From NCBI GenBank assembly GCA_035477595.1, contig DATIKM010000038.1:1-64000 (forward strand): a DNA stretch of 64,000 nucleotides, given 5' to 3'. Below the pieces are notes generated by a model. The model was given only the letters and a program-made list of their open reading frames with translations, ran no database searches and was not told where the DNA came from. Positions 46,095 to 56,825 of this stretch are shown in pieces. Source of the stretch: DATIKM01 sp035477595 (GTDB taxonomy: Bacteria > Armatimonadota > Chthonomonadetes > Chthonomonadales > CAJBBX01). Positions within the stretch are counted from its first letter, which is position 1. Each line of letters starts with the position of its first letter. The position numbers and the translations under genes were made by a program.

Positions 46095-46808
46095 TTGAGC
46101 CGATCGACGTTTCGCGCCTCACGGTGGTTGGGTGCCGGGCTCGCCTGGCTGCTGGTGGCCCCCGCAACCGTCGCTCTGATTCCCGAACCGGCGGCCGCGC
46201 AGGGCGAGACTGTGCCGCTGCCTATCACACTGCCCAGGCCCGTCTTTCCCGGCACACCACGAGATATCCCCGCGGGCACCTCGGTGGAGCGGACCGACGG
46301 CAGGCCCCGGGCCATCCCGCAGGTGCCAAGAGGTACCGTGAATCTTGCGTTGAACCGCAAGGTTACCAGCAGCAGGGCCCCGTTCGCCTTCTCCCTCGAT
46401 CTGGTTACCGATGGTAACAAGGAGGCGAGGGAGACCACCGCGGTCGAGCTTCGGCCCGGTCTGCAGTGGGTGCAGATCGACCTCGGCGCCGTCGCCACAA
46501 TCCATTATGTCTGCGTATGGCACTACCACCTGGAGCCGGTGGTGGTCCGCGACGTGATCGTGCAGCTGTCGAATGACCCCACCTTCCTCGACGGCGTCAC
46601 CACGATCTTCAACAACGACCAGGACAACAGCGCGGGTCTCGGTGTGGGTAGGGACCGCGAGTACTTCGAGACGAGCGAAGGCCGGCTCATTCCGGCCAGG
46701 GGCGTCAAGGCGCGCTATGTCCGGCTCTACAGCCGCGGCAGCACGTTCAAGGACCCCCTTAATCGCTACACCGAAGTGGAAGTGTTCGGCCAGCAGTCTG
46801 CTCCATGA
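46095..46808 (+). CDS. Secreted F5/8 discoidin-like protein
   Basis: 237-residue exported protein. After a signal peptide (ASRWLGAGLAWLLVAPATVA, ending PEPAAAQ) it has a beta-sandwich with discoidin features: VNLALNRKVTSSRAPFAFS, VTDGNKEARETTAVELRPG, WVQIDLGAVATIHYVCVWH and YVRLYSRGSTFKDPLNRYTEVEVFG, the carbohydrate-binding module look of F5/8 type C domains. TTG 46095 is chosen because AAGGAG lies at 46082-46087; ATG 46077 is an alternative. The stop overlaps the next start as ATGA, so it is coupled to the TIGR03663 membrane protein. Confidence 0.75.
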   Translation: MSRSTFRASRWLGAGLAWLLVAPATVALIPEPAAAQGETVPLPITLPRPVFPGTPRDIPAGTSVERTDGRPRAIPQVPRGTVNLALNRKVTSSRAPFAFSLDLVTDGNKEARETTAVELRPGLQWVQIDLGAVATIHYVCVWHYHLEPVVVRDVIVQLSNDPTFLDGVTTIFNNDQDNSAGLGVGRDREYFETSEGRLIPARGVKARYVRLYSRGSTFKDPLNRYTEVEVFGQQSAP

Positions 46809-48373
46809 TGCGCCGGTTCGCGTTCGCGGGAGCGCTCGCCCTGCTTGTGGCGGGCGCTCTCGCGATTCGTGTGCCCAACCTCGGCGACCGGCCGTTCCAT
46901 GGCGATGAGAGCGTACACGCCGCCAAGTTCCGCGACATCTGGGAGCGCGGCGAGTACATCTACGACCCATACGAGTTCCATGGGCCCACCCTCTACTACG
47001 CCGCCCTTCCGGTAGCCAAGGCGCTGGGCCGGGAGCACTGGGCCGACATCGGCGAGGCCGATTACCGCCTCGCCACGGTCATCGTCGGCACCCTCCTGCT
47101 GCTGTTCCTCGCGCTCATGCGGGACGCGCTGGGCCGCCGCGGCGCGCTGGTCTGCGCCCTCCTTCTTGCGCTCTCCCCGGCCTTCGTGTACTACAGCCGC
47201 CACTTCATTCAGGAGACCCTCCTCGTCGCCTTCACGTTGGGCCTGTTCGCCTGCGGCTGGCGCTGGACGCGATCGGGTCGCCTGGGCTGGGCGATAGCGG
47301 CTGGGGCTTCGGCCGGCATGATGGTCGCGACGAAGGAGACGGTTGTCCTCACCTTCGCTGCGCTCTGCATCGCGCTGGCTGTGGTCTGGTTCCGACAGCG
47401 AGCGAAGCGTGCCGTCAGGCCGTGGCGCGGTCACGCCGCCCTTGCCGCGGTGACGGCCCTGGTGGTGGCCGTGACGTTCCTCACCGGGTTCTTCTCGAAT
47501 CTGGCAGCCCCTGTGGACTACCTTCGCTCCTATCTGCCTTGGGGAATGCGCGCGCACGCGACCGAGCTGCACGCCCACCCGTGGAGCTACTACCTCGCGA
47601 TGCTGCTCTGGACCCACCGCGCGCCGGGTCCTGTGTGGAGCGAGGCGCTCATCGTCGGGCTCGCACTGGCCGGCGGGGTCGCCTGCTGGCGCGGGGCGAG
47701 CGCCATGGCGCCGGAGCGGGCCGCGTTCGGCCGCTTCATGGCAGTCTTCACCATCGCCATCACCGCGATCTACTCCGCGATCCCCTACAAGACGCCGTGG
47801 TGCGTGCTCACGCCGCTCCTTGGCATGGTGCTCCTGGCGGGACCCGGCGCCCTGGCGCTGGTGGCCGCCCTGCCGCGGCGATTCCTCCTTCGTCCCGTGG
47901 CGGTGACCATCGTTGCGGCGCTGACAGCCCAGCTCGGCTGGCAGGCGTGGCGCTCGAGCCAGCAGTACGCGACGGACACACGCAACCCCTACGTCTACGC
48001 GCAGACCATGGCGGATGTCCGCGGCATCGTTGCCCGCGTCGAGGAGCTGGCTCGCGAGCACCCGGATCGCATGGCAATGGTGGTGAAGGTCATCTCGGAG
48101 GACGCCTACTACTGGCCGCTGCCCTGGTACCTGCGCCGGATGCACAACGTGGGGTACTGGACCGAGATGCCGGAGACCCTCGATGCGCCCGTAGTGATCG
48201 CCTCGCCGCGCTTCGACGAGGCCCTCACCGCCAGACTGGAAGCCACCCACCTGATGACCGGGTTCTTCGTCCTGCGGCCGCACGTCCTGCTGCAGGTGTG
48301 GGTGGACTTCCCGCTCTGGAGCCGCTACGTGGAGAAGCGGAGCCCGCGCCGGCCGGTGCGCATCGGCGAGTAG
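46805..48373 (+). CDS. TIGR03663-type membrane glycosyltransferase
   Basis: 522-residue polytopic inner-membrane protein. The N-terminal loop GDRPFHGDESVHAAKF carries the Asp-Glu region used by GT-C glycosyltransferases (ArnT/PMT-like), followed by about 10 hydrophobic segments and a C-terminal soluble tail with AYYWPLPWYLRRM. Matches the TIGR03663 family (related to the archaeal Agl23-type flippase-associated proteins). Would transfer sugars from a polyprenol carrier onto lipids or proteins at the outer face. ATG overlaps the preceding discoidin-like gene by four bases. Confidence 0.85.
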   Translation: MMRRFAFAGALALLVAGALAIRVPNLGDRPFHGDESVHAAKFRDIWERGEYIYDPYEFHGPTLYYAALPVAKALGREHWADIGEADYRLATVIVGTLLLLFLALMRDALGRRGALVCALLLALSPAFVYYSRHFIQETLLVAFTLGLFACGWRWTRSGRLGWAIAAGASAGMMVATKETVVLTFAALCIALAVVWFRQRAKRAVRPWRGHAALAAVTALVVAVTFLTGFFSNLAAPVDYLRSYLPWGMRAHATELHAHPWSYYLAMLLWTHRAPGPVWSEALIVGLALAGGVACWRGASAMAPERAAFGRFMAVFTIAITAIYSAIPYKTPWCVLTPLLGMVLLAGPGALALVAALPRRFLLRPVAVTIVAALTAQLGWQAWRSSQQYATDTRNPYVYAQTMADVRGIVARVEELAREHPDRMAMVVKVISEDAYYWPLPWYLRRMHNVGYWTEMPETLDAPVVIASPRFDEALTARLEATHLMTGFFVLRPHVLLQVWVDFPLWSRYVEKRSPRRPVRIGE

Positions 48374-48555
48374 CCGCGCAGGCCCCCGTCACTCCGAGGC
48401 ATGCGCCTCCTCACGCGTGCGCCGAAGGTCGTCACGAGGCAAGCGGCTGCGTTTGACCGCGACCGCCCCGCGCAGGTAGCCGAGGCGCCCGTGAGCGCGG
48501 TCTGAGCCCAGTGGCTCCCCCGGCTGGCCGTCGGTTGCCCCTTCGTCGGCTTGGC

Positions 48556-51500
48556 TCAGCCCTCAGTCGCGAGCGTGGCGAAGCTCGGAGCGGCCAGAAG
48601 CCCGGCAGGGAAGAGCATGTACGCCTCGGAGTATGCGCTGCCCTCTGTAAGGAAGTTGCCGGGCCCGTACCCGGCGGCATCGAGCGGAACCTGGTGCAGC
48701 GGGCCGAAGGTGTTCCGGCGGGTCAGGATCACTTCGAGCTCAACGGGTGCGCCGGCTGTTGCGGCTGCGGTGACGTCGGCCTCGTACGGCTGCCACGGGA
48801 TGAGCGCTCGCTCGCCGCCGCCGGCTGCCACGACGCAGGCGGCACTGAACGCTGGCGTCCGCACCATGATGCGCTCGCCGGGCCCCGGGCGCGGTGGTGT
48901 GCCGACTGCGTAGCGGATGGCGCCGGAGTAGAAGGGCAGGCCCTGCGCCGTCACGTCGCCGACCGCGAGCGTCTCGGGCAGCGCCGTCAACTCGGAGCGC
49001 GACCCGCGCACCGCCACGCCGAACCCGCCAAGCAGATAGACTGCCTCCAGCCCCATGTTCGCGTCGTAGGTGCACTCCAGCTCGACCGAGTTGGCGCCCT
49101 CGGCGAGCGCGCCCGACGGAAGCTCGAAGCGTCGGAAGCAGCGGTCGACCCACCACGGGCTCGCGCCACGCACATCGAGCGGCGTGCCGTTCACCCTCAC
49201 GTCGAACCGGTCTGGCCGCTCGATGACCAACTCCACAGGGCCTGCGGGCGGTAATGCCACGTCGAAGCCGAACCGGACCGCCACGCGCCCCAGCGGCGTC
49301 ACGCCCTGCTGGCGGATGTACCACGGCTGAAGCATCTCGCCGCCGCGATGCGGCAGGCCGAAGTGGTCACGCACGGCGCGGTCCACCTTCAGGACCTCGC
49401 GCGCCGGCTGCCATGGGCCGTCGCCGATCCGCAGCTCCGCCATATCGAGGACGCAGACGTTCGGCTCTGCCAGCGTGTAGGCGAAGGGACCGGCAAGCTC
49501 GGCCGTGGAGCGCTCGCGCTGGCGGCTCGGCGCCTGAGGCGCACGGCCGAGGGCCGGCTCGAGCACCCAGAGCCGCTCGCCAGCGGGCGGGAAGTCGGTC
49601 GGGATGCGCGTCCAGCCATCCTCGACGAAGGCCTGGGTGGGTCGGCGCTCCCCGCGGAGGCAGTCCCACTCCTCGACGGCCATCTCACCGCGCACGCGCA
49701 CGCTCGCACCGCTCACCGGGCTATCGCGGTCTACGTTCAGTGCGAAGGCCACGAGGCGCTCGCCATCCTCACGCATCTGCACGAACACGCTCTCTGGACG
49801 CCTGCCGTCTGTGAGCGTCACGCGCACGCACGGCGGGCTGGACGCCTCGCAGGCGGAGACCACCGCTTCGCGCTCCCACGGCGTGCGCGCCGTCCGCGCG
49901 GCGAGGTCTGCCGCGCCGGGAGCGGGGAGGGCGTCCACGCAGGGCGGCGGCTCACCCGCGAAGACTACCGAGCCGCCGGCCGCCGCGAAGCGCTCCAGCA
50001 GACGCAGGGTGCTTGACCGCACCGTCGCCATGCCGCCGAGGACCACCGTCCGGTAGCTCGCTTCACCGATACGCAGCGCAGCGGCCTCGCCGGTGACGAC
50101 CTCGCCGAGGCGGCCCATCATCTCCTCGTCGCCGTAGTCGAAGTCGATCTGGGCGCCCTGGAGCCAGTGGAAGAGCTCGGCGTACTTCCTCTCCAGGGCC
50201 TGGATAGCGGGCGCTGTCGCGCCGAGGAAGCGGGCCCAGCCAGGATGCACCTGGCACCACACGCTCTCCACCGGGCTGACGACCAGGGTGTCGCAGCGCG
50301 GCCGCCCCTGCGACATCAGCGCGCCGATGCGAGCGAAGTAGGTCTCCACGTGGTGGTACTCGGTCCACCACGCCGACTGGTGGAAGATGCTTGCGGGGAA
50401 GTCGCGCTTGGCTTCGCCCTCCATCGTGTACCACGATAGGTGGTGGCAGCGCAGGTTGATGCCGAAGAGCGCTTGCCAGTCGCCCACCGCCTTGTGACCC
50501 TCGAAGGGCATCTGCCAGCCGGTGCATCCGTAGAGCTCCGAGAGCAGCCAGGGCCGCCCGAGCTGACGCGCCGCGGACTGAAGCTGCTTCGCCACCCAGT
50601 AGGCCCGGTTTCCCTCGGTCAGCAGGTCGATGCCGGGGTACTCCATGTGCTCGTAGCAGCGCATCATGGATCCGCACATCGAGGTCTGCGCGGCCAGCGA
50701 GTCCTCGTGGAGCACGTGTCCCGTGAGGATGATCCCGTGGTCGCGGCACCAGCGGTCCATGGGCTGCATGAAGCCCTCGAGGAAGAGCCGCTGCAGCATC
50801 TCGGTGAAGTGCCACTTGACCTGGCTGACCGGGCGGCCCTCCGGCTGCAGGAACAGCTCGGGGAGCCGCTCGAGCAGATCGTAGCCGAAGGCCTCGTGGA
50901 ACCGGTGCGGCAGAGCGGCCGTCCACGGCGCCATGTGCTCGCCGTCGGGCCCCGCGCCGCCGAATGGGTCCATGAGCGCGCCGCGGTGGGGCTCGTCCGT
51001 GAAGATGCCCTTGATGCTCCGGCCCAGTCGGTCGCCGCAGCGCTCGCGGTAGCGCTCGTGGGTCACCTCGATGTAGCGCGCTGTGGCCTCCGGGTTCATG
51101 GTGTCCACGTACGTGGCGCCGTTGTAGAAGCTGCTCGGCGCCATCTCCCTTACGGTGAAGACGAGGGCGTGCAGGCTCCCCTCCAGCCCATCGCCGGGCG
51201 CCAGCAGCCTGGCGCCATGGACCGCCAGCCCGTCGCGCCGCGCAGCGAACACAGCGACGGCGTCGGGCGGCCACGTGAAGGCCGCAGCATCAACCGTGGC
51301 CATGTGGAGGTAGCGCATGCGGTAGCGGGGGTCGCGGGTCACGATGCCGCCAGCGGTACCGCTGGGCCAGCGGTCCTCGTCGTAGAGCCACGACTCCAGC
51401 CCCAGACGCTCGCCCTCGTCCGCGCATGCGTTGATGAGATCGAACCACTCGTCGCCCAGATACTCCGTCACCAGGCCGGTGCGCGAGTGCATGAAGAAAC

Positions 51501-51642
51501 CGCCCATCCCCATGCGGTGCAGCACACCGATCTGCCGGAGCAGCTCGTCGCGGTCCAGCGCGCCGTTCCAGCTCCAGAACGGCTTGCCGCGGAACGCGGG
51601 GCCTGGATTGCGGAACAGGCTGAACAGCTCGTCGGTCGACAC
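48556..51642 (-). CDS. GH106-like alpha-L-rhamnosidase
   Basis: 1028-residue enzyme of the GH106 type: FRNPGPAFRGKPFWSWNG, LHRMGMGGFFMHSRTGL, LESWLYDEDRWPSGTAGG and IKGIFTDEPHRGALM (candidate catalytic acids), then a central barrel region with SMMRCYEHMEYPGIDLLTEG and C-terminal beta-sandwich domains (VWCQVHPGW, ELECTYDANMGLEAVYL). Such enzymes remove terminal rhamnose. Start GTG 51642 follows AAGGAGG; no signal peptide is evident, unusual for the family and worth confirming. Divergent from the phosphohexomutase at 51966. Confidence 0.82.
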   Translation of the reverse strand: MSTDELFSLFRNPGPAFRGKPFWSWNGALDRDELLRQIGVLHRMGMGGFFMHSRTGLVTEYLGDEWFDLINACADEGERLGLESWLYDEDRWPSGTAGGIVTRDPRYRMRYLHMATVDAAAFTWPPDAVAVFAARRDGLAVHGARLLAPGDGLEGSLHALVFTVREMAPSSFYNGATYVDTMNPEATARYIEVTHERYRERCGDRLGRSIKGIFTDEPHRGALMDPFGGAGPDGEHMAPWTAALPHRFHEAFGYDLLERLPELFLQPEGRPVSQVKWHFTEMLQRLFLEGFMQPMDRWCRDHGIILTGHVLHEDSLAAQTSMCGSMMRCYEHMEYPGIDLLTEGNRAYWVAKQLQSAARQLGRPWLLSELYGCTGWQMPFEGHKAVGDWQALFGINLRCHHLSWYTMEGEAKRDFPASIFHQSAWWTEYHHVETYFARIGALMSQGRPRCDTLVVSPVESVWCQVHPGWARFLGATAPAIQALERKYAELFHWLQGAQIDFDYGDEEMMGRLGEVVTGEAAALRIGEASYRTVVLGGMATVRSSTLRLLERFAAAGGSVVFAGEPPPCVDALPAPGAADLAARTARTPWEREAVVSACEASSPPCVRVTLTDGRRPESVFVQMREDGERLVAFALNVDRDSPVSGASVRVRGEMAVEEWDCLRGERRPTQAFVEDGWTRIPTDFPPAGERLWVLEPALGRAPQAPSRQRERSTAELAGPFAYTLAEPNVCVLDMAELRIGDGPWQPAREVLKVDRAVRDHFGLPHRGGEMLQPWYIRQQGVTPLGRVAVRFGFDVALPPAGPVELVIERPDRFDVRVNGTPLDVRGASPWWVDRCFRRFELPSGALAEGANSVELECTYDANMGLEAVYLLGGFGVAVRGSRSELTALPETLAVGDVTAQGLPFYSGAIRYAVGTPPRPGPGERIMVRTPAFSAACVVAAGGGERALIPWQPYEADVTAAATAGAPVELEVILTRRNTFGPLHQVPLDAAGYGPGNFLTEGSAYSEAYMLFPAGLLAAPSFATLATEG

Positions 51643-51764
51643 GATGAGCCTCCTTCGCTGGCCGGAGCGGATGGTCGGCAGGTGGGTGGACCGCACCCGC
51701 GCGCGGGCCGCTGTCCGGGTAGGCGGCGGCGAGCGCGACGTGCTAGAATGCCGTCGATGATCCC

Positions 51765-51932
51765 ATGCGAGCGACCCCGCTAAGATACCTCCGACTCGTT
51801 TCGGTGTTCTACCGCCCGAGCATCGAGACGCCCATGGAGTGCCTGGCCGACTTCCACACGCGGATCCTCGCGAGCCTGCTCGGGGCTGCCTGCAACCGTC
51901 GGCTCCCTATCACCGTGCCCGCCCCGGCCTGA
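51765..51932 (+). CDS. Possible 55-residue protein
   Basis: A short open frame (ATG 51765) translates RATPLRYLRLVSVFYRPSIE and TPMECLADFHTRILASLLGA, which looks amphipathic and protein-like, and a TAGAAT -10-like element lies at 51744-51749, though without a clear -35. No Shine-Dalgarno site precedes it. Could be a small protein or the translated leader of the phosphohexomutase gene; weak evidence. Confidence 0.25.
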   Translation: MRATPLRYLRLVSVFYRPSIETPMECLADFHTRILASLLGAACNRRLPITVPAPA

Positions 51933-51965
51933 TGGGACGGCTTGGCGCATCATGGAGAGGAGCGC

Positions 51966-53474
51966 ATGAGCGATTTGAACCTCAGCATGTTCCGCGCGTA
52001 CGACATCCGCACGCCGTCAGCCGCACTGACGGACGAGTTGGCTGTGCGCCTCGCGCGCGCCGAAGCCGCCTACTTCCTCGATACGCTCGGCGCGCGGGGA
52101 GTGCTGGTCGCCCACGACGCCCGCTCGACGGGCCCCCGCTACCTGCATCTGGGCGTGCGCGCGTACACCGAGGCAGGCCTCGATGTCGTGGTCGTGCCCG
52201 GCGTCTGCTCCACGTCCATGTTCTACTTTGCCGCAATGGAGCACCCGGACTACGCGGCGGTCATGTTCGGCGCGTCGCACAACCCGGCCGGCGACACGGG
52301 CCAGAAGGTTCTTGGACCCGGCGTGCGGCCCATCGCCGCGCGAATCGGCCCGGAAGGGGGGCTGGACCGCATCTGCGACCTCTACGAGCGCGGCGTCGCG
52401 CCGCCGCAGGCGGCGCGGGCCGGACGCGTGGACGCCTACGAGCCCCTGCCGGAGTATATCGACTACAGCATGCGCCTGGCGGGCGTGGAGCCCGGAGGAC
52501 TCGCGGGCATGCGCGTGCTCCACGACTACCTGCACGGCGCCGCCGGGCGCGAGATGATGCTCGCCTTCGACGCCGCGGGCGCGGACCTGACCCCGCTCCA
52601 TTTCACCGCCGATGGGCGCTTCCCGCTCGGAGACCCAAACCCCGTCAAACAGGCAGTCATCGCGGAGGGTCTGGCGGAGCTGCGGCACGGCGAGTGCGTG
52701 CTCGGCGCGTTCTTCGACGGCGACGGCGACCGGCTCGATATCTACCGGGGCGACGGCGTCTACCTGTCGTCCAGCTTCGTCTACGCCGCGGTCCTGCCGC
52801 ACATCCGGCGCCGCATAGCCGGTCCGGGGCTGGGCGTGTTCGCCGACCTGAAGTGCAACCCGCTCGCCATCATGGAGATGGCGCGAAGCGGCGTGTCGGT
52901 GCGCGTGATCCGAAATGGGCACTCACAGATAAAGAACGCGATGTTTGAGGACGCGGCGATGTTTGGCGCCGTAGAAGAGTCGGCCCACTTCTATGAGGCC
53001 TTCGAGCGCGACGGCGGGCGCTATGCCACGGAGAACACGCTCTACGTCGCCCTGCTGGTTGCCCGCGCGTGGCGAGAGGACCCCGCGCGGTTCGACGCGC
53101 TGGTCGATCTGGAGCAGTCGGCCGCGCGCGAGCGAGAGTGGGGCTTCCGGTTTCCCTCGGACGCGGCGCGGTCGGAAGCGCTCGACGCGGTGCGCGACTA
53201 CTTCGTGGGTCTCGGCGCCTCCGCGCGCGACCGGATGGAGAACGGCGACGATCTCGACGCCACGATGATGCGCCGCGGCCTGCCGTTCGCCATCGACACC
53301 GACACGGTGCTGGCGCCCGACTGGCTGCAGGTGTGTCAGCGCGTCTCGCAGAGCGAGAACGGCCTCGCCAGGTGGGAGGTGGTTGCCGCCGCGCCAGCGA
53401 TTGCTGCCGACGCCAAGCGGGCGATCGGCGAGATCGTGCGGCGTTGCGGTGCGGGGGAGGAGTACCAGGGCTGA
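51966..53474 (+). CDS. Phosphohexomutase (PMM/PGM family)
   Basis: 502-residue alpha-D-phosphohexomutase converting a hexose-1-phosphate to a 6-phosphate, or the reverse. The catalytic serine loop GASHNPAGDTG (S104), the Mg loop DGDGDR (residues 251-256) and an EESAHFYE (around residue 340) sugar-binding loop are all present. Length is in the 460-550 range of the family. Start ATG 51966 has GGAGAGGAG upstream. Divergent from the GH106-like gene. Could feed mannose or glucose from glycan breakdown into central metabolism or provide precursors for surface glycans. Confidence 0.92.
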   Translation: MSDLNLSMFRAYDIRTPSAALTDELAVRLARAEAAYFLDTLGARGVLVAHDARSTGPRYLHLGVRAYTEAGLDVVVVPGVCSTSMFYFAAMEHPDYAAVMFGASHNPAGDTGQKVLGPGVRPIAARIGPEGGLDRICDLYERGVAPPQAARAGRVDAYEPLPEYIDYSMRLAGVEPGGLAGMRVLHDYLHGAAGREMMLAFDAAGADLTPLHFTADGRFPLGDPNPVKQAVIAEGLAELRHGECVLGAFFDGDGDRLDIYRGDGVYLSSSFVYAAVLPHIRRRIAGPGLGVFADLKCNPLAIMEMARSGVSVRVIRNGHSQIKNAMFEDAAMFGAVEESAHFYEAFERDGGRYATENTLYVALLVARAWREDPARFDALVDLEQSAAREREWGFRFPSDAARSEALDAVRDYFVGLGASARDRMENGDDLDATMMRRGLPFAIDTDTVLAPDWLQVCQRVSQSENGLARWEVVAAAPAIAADAKRAIGEIVRRCGAGEEYQG

Positions 53475-53589
53475 CGGCCCGGGCGCCGAGGCAACGGGAG
53501 AGCCGTCGCCCTCAGGTGCAGTGTGCTCTCACCGCGAGACACGCTCGGAGGGCGGCGCGCATCGGCTGGCGGAGAAAGGCGGCGACACG

Positions 53590-54174
53590 ATGCGAGTGGC
53601 GGTGGTGATCGGCGCCTCGCTGGCGGCGGTTGCGGGGCTGGCTGCGCTCCTGGTTCCGCGTGCTCCGGACGTGCACGACTACACCGTCGGCGACTTCTCG
53701 CGCTGGCGACCCCGGGCCGAGGACATCGCCGCGGACCTGCGCGGCCAGCCGGGCCTCTCGGAGGCCCAGCGCATGGAGCGCTTCGCGGTGCTCTTCACGC
53801 GGCGGTTCCGCGACAAGCACCTGGCGGTGAAGGTGGAGGTGACGCGCCCAGACCGGCTGAACGTGCTCTGCGCGGCATCCATACCAAGGTGGGATTCGGC
53901 GCGCATCGCCGGGGCGGCCACCGCCGAGGCGGGGCGCCTATTCGGTCGCCAGTTTGGCGCCGACATCTTCGAGAGCTACGTTACGCAACCACGGGTGAAG
54001 GTGGCCGAACTGACTCCCGGCACGCCACGCGCACGCATCGAGTTCAGCCCGGCGTTCGAGACGCTCAGGGCTCGCGAGCGCCGCGACCGTCGGCCGGCGA
54101 GCACCGTTAGCCCGTCGCCGACGCGCTCACCTCGCGACTCGGCGCCGTCGCGGCCTCCGCTCACTCCCCCGTGA
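53590..54174 (+). CDS. One-TM or secreted protein, unknown
   Basis: 194-residue protein: hydrophobic N-terminus (VAVVIGASLAAVAGLAALLVP, ~2-23) that is either a signal anchor or a signal peptide, then an alpha-beta domain (FTRRFRDKHLAVKVEVTRPD, LFGRQFGADIFESYVTQ) and a Ser/Pro/Thr-rich tail. I recognise no family. Start ATG 53590 with a weak GGAGAAAGG upstream. Its last 14 bases overlap the minus-strand gene at 54161. Separate from the phosphohexomutase by 115 bases, so possibly co-transcribed. Confidence 0.65.
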   Translation: MRVAVVIGASLAAVAGLAALLVPRAPDVHDYTVGDFSRWRPRAEDIAADLRGQPGLSEAQRMERFAVLFTRRFRDKHLAVKVEVTRPDRLNVLCAASIPRWDSARIAGAATAEAGRLFGRQFGADIFESYVTQPRVKVAELTPGTPRARIEFSPAFETLRARERRDRRPASTVSPSPTRSPRDSAPSRPPLTPP

Positions 54175-54361
54175 GCCGGATCGACGGCTCCCCGTCCCAG
54201 CCGATCAGACACATGCTGGCGGCCGCCGTGTGGTGCTTCCCGTAGGCCATGAAGTGCACGATCTGGCCGTAGACGCGGATCTGCGCCTTCTCGTAGTAGG
54301 TGCCCCGATCGCGGCCGGGCTCGGTGACGCTGATCGTGCCCGTGCCCTCGATAACGACCAT
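54161..54361 (-). CDS. Small conserved-looking protein, unknown
   Basis: 66-residue protein with beta-strand-like composition: VVIEGTGTISVTEPGRDRGT, YYEKAQIRVYGQIVHFMAYG and SMCLIGWDGEPSIRLTGE. The ATG is preceded by GAGGAGGGG. No domain recognised; the size and lack of a leader suggest a soluble cytoplasmic protein. Convergent with the 53590 gene, overlapping by 14 bases. Lies just downstream of groEL with a terminator in between. Confidence 0.6.
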   Translation of the reverse strand: MVVIEGTGTISVTEPGRDRGTYYEKAQIRVYGQIVHFMAYGKHHTAAASMCLIGWDGEPSIRLTGE

Positions 54362-54464
54362 AGCGCTTGCCCCTCCTCGTTCCGCGCCCGGCGCACGCCG
54401 GCGCAACGCCGGCATTATATCAGCGCCAGGACCCCGCTGCAAGCGAGCCGACGCCCGTACGACG

Positions 54465-54497
54465 GGAGGGGCCCGGCATTGGCGCCGGGCCCCCTCC
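54465..54497 (-). terminator. groEL terminator
   Basis: GGAGGGG/CCCGGC arm pairs with GCCGGG/CCCCCTCC (54484-54497, one bulged C), about 30 bases past the groEL stop. No strong T-run. Confidence 0.65.
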
Positions 54498-54525
54498 GTT
54501 CCACCTGCTGCAGCAGGCGTGGGGA

Positions 54526-56157
<1,632 letters not shown>

Positions 56158-56268
56158 CCTGTCCGCTCCTCGCCGCGCATCTCCGGACGCCCCAAAGCGT
56201 CCGCGCTACGCGCGGCCTGTGTCGTTCGATTGCGGCCGCGGGCGCCCGGTCGGGCGCCGACATCGGCG

Positions 56269-56556
56269 CTACTCCTTCACGGCGTAGATCTGGTCCTCAT
56301 CGAGCACGACGTAGTCCTTGCCATCGAGCGTGACCTCGGTGCCGCCGTACTTCGAGTAGATGACGGTCTGGCCGACGCTCACGGCGACCGGGATCCGCTT
56401 GCCATCCTCGAGGACGCGGCCGGGGCCGACTGCCAGGACCTTCCCCTCGCTGGGCTTCTTCTTAGCAGTGTCCGGCAGCAGGATGCCGCCAGCGGTCTTC
56501 TCTTCTTCCTCGGCCGGCTCCACGACTACCTTGGCCGCCACGGGTCGCAAGGGCAT
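56269..56556 (-). CDS. groES: Co-chaperonin GroES
   Basis: 95-residue GroES. MPLRPVAAKVVVEPAEEEEK at the N-terminus, then TAGGILLPDTAKKKPSEG and VYSKYGGTEVTLDGKDYVVL, the mobile loop and dome of GroES, which caps GroEL. Start ATG 56556 is picked over the upstream GTG (56565) because of GGAGGT spacing and family start. Just downstream of the CIRCE/promoter block. Confidence 0.97.
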   Translation of the reverse strand: MPLRPVAAKVVVEPAEEEEKTAGGILLPDTAKKKPSEGKVLAVGPGRVLEDGKRIPVAVSVGQTVIYSKYGGTEVTLDGKDYVVLDEDQIYAVKE

Positions 56557-56602
56557 CTCGCACACCTCCGGTTGTCGGTTCCCGCCCTATGGCGGAGATC
56601 GG

Positions 56603-56629
56603 TTGGCACTCTTCATTGCCGAGTGCTAA
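56603..56629 (-). promoter_or_regulatory. CIRCE operator (HrcA)
   Basis: Read on the minus strand: TTAGCACTC, 9 bases, GAGTGCCAA; on the plus strand TTGGCACTC-N9-GAGTGCTAA. One mismatch from the consensus TTAGCACTC-N9-GAGTGCTAA. This is the HrcA-binding inverted repeat, 47 bases upstream of groES, so groESL is heat-inducible. No hrcA gene is in the window. Confidence 0.93.
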
Positions 56630-56632
56630 CCC

Positions 56633-56662
56633 AGCATACTGCAACGCGCCGCCGTGAGTCAA
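56633..56662 (-). promoter_or_regulatory. groESL promoter, sigma-A type
   Basis: On the minus strand TTGACT (56657-56662) and TATGCT (56633-56638) are 18 bases apart, immediately upstream of CIRCE, so HrcA binding would block the transcript start. Confidence 0.82.
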
Positions 56663-56766
56663 GACGTGTGTGGCTCCATCGCCGCGGCCCAGTGGGAACA
56701 CCGCGATGGACCGATCAAGGCGATCAATCGCTTCCCCGATGCGCACGCCGAGCGTCGTCACTCGAG

Positions 56767-56800
56767 CACGAAGGGGCGCGATCGCTCGCGCCCCTTCGTG
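56767..56800 (-). terminator. ppdK terminator
   Basis: A perfect 15-bp stem (CACGAAGGGGCGCGA with its complement) closes a 4-base loop (TCGC), about 25 bases past the ppdK stop. Strong GC-rich hairpin, no long T-run. Confidence 0.75.
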
Positions 56801-56825
56801 ACCAGCCTGTGCCGGGCGGGTGGGC

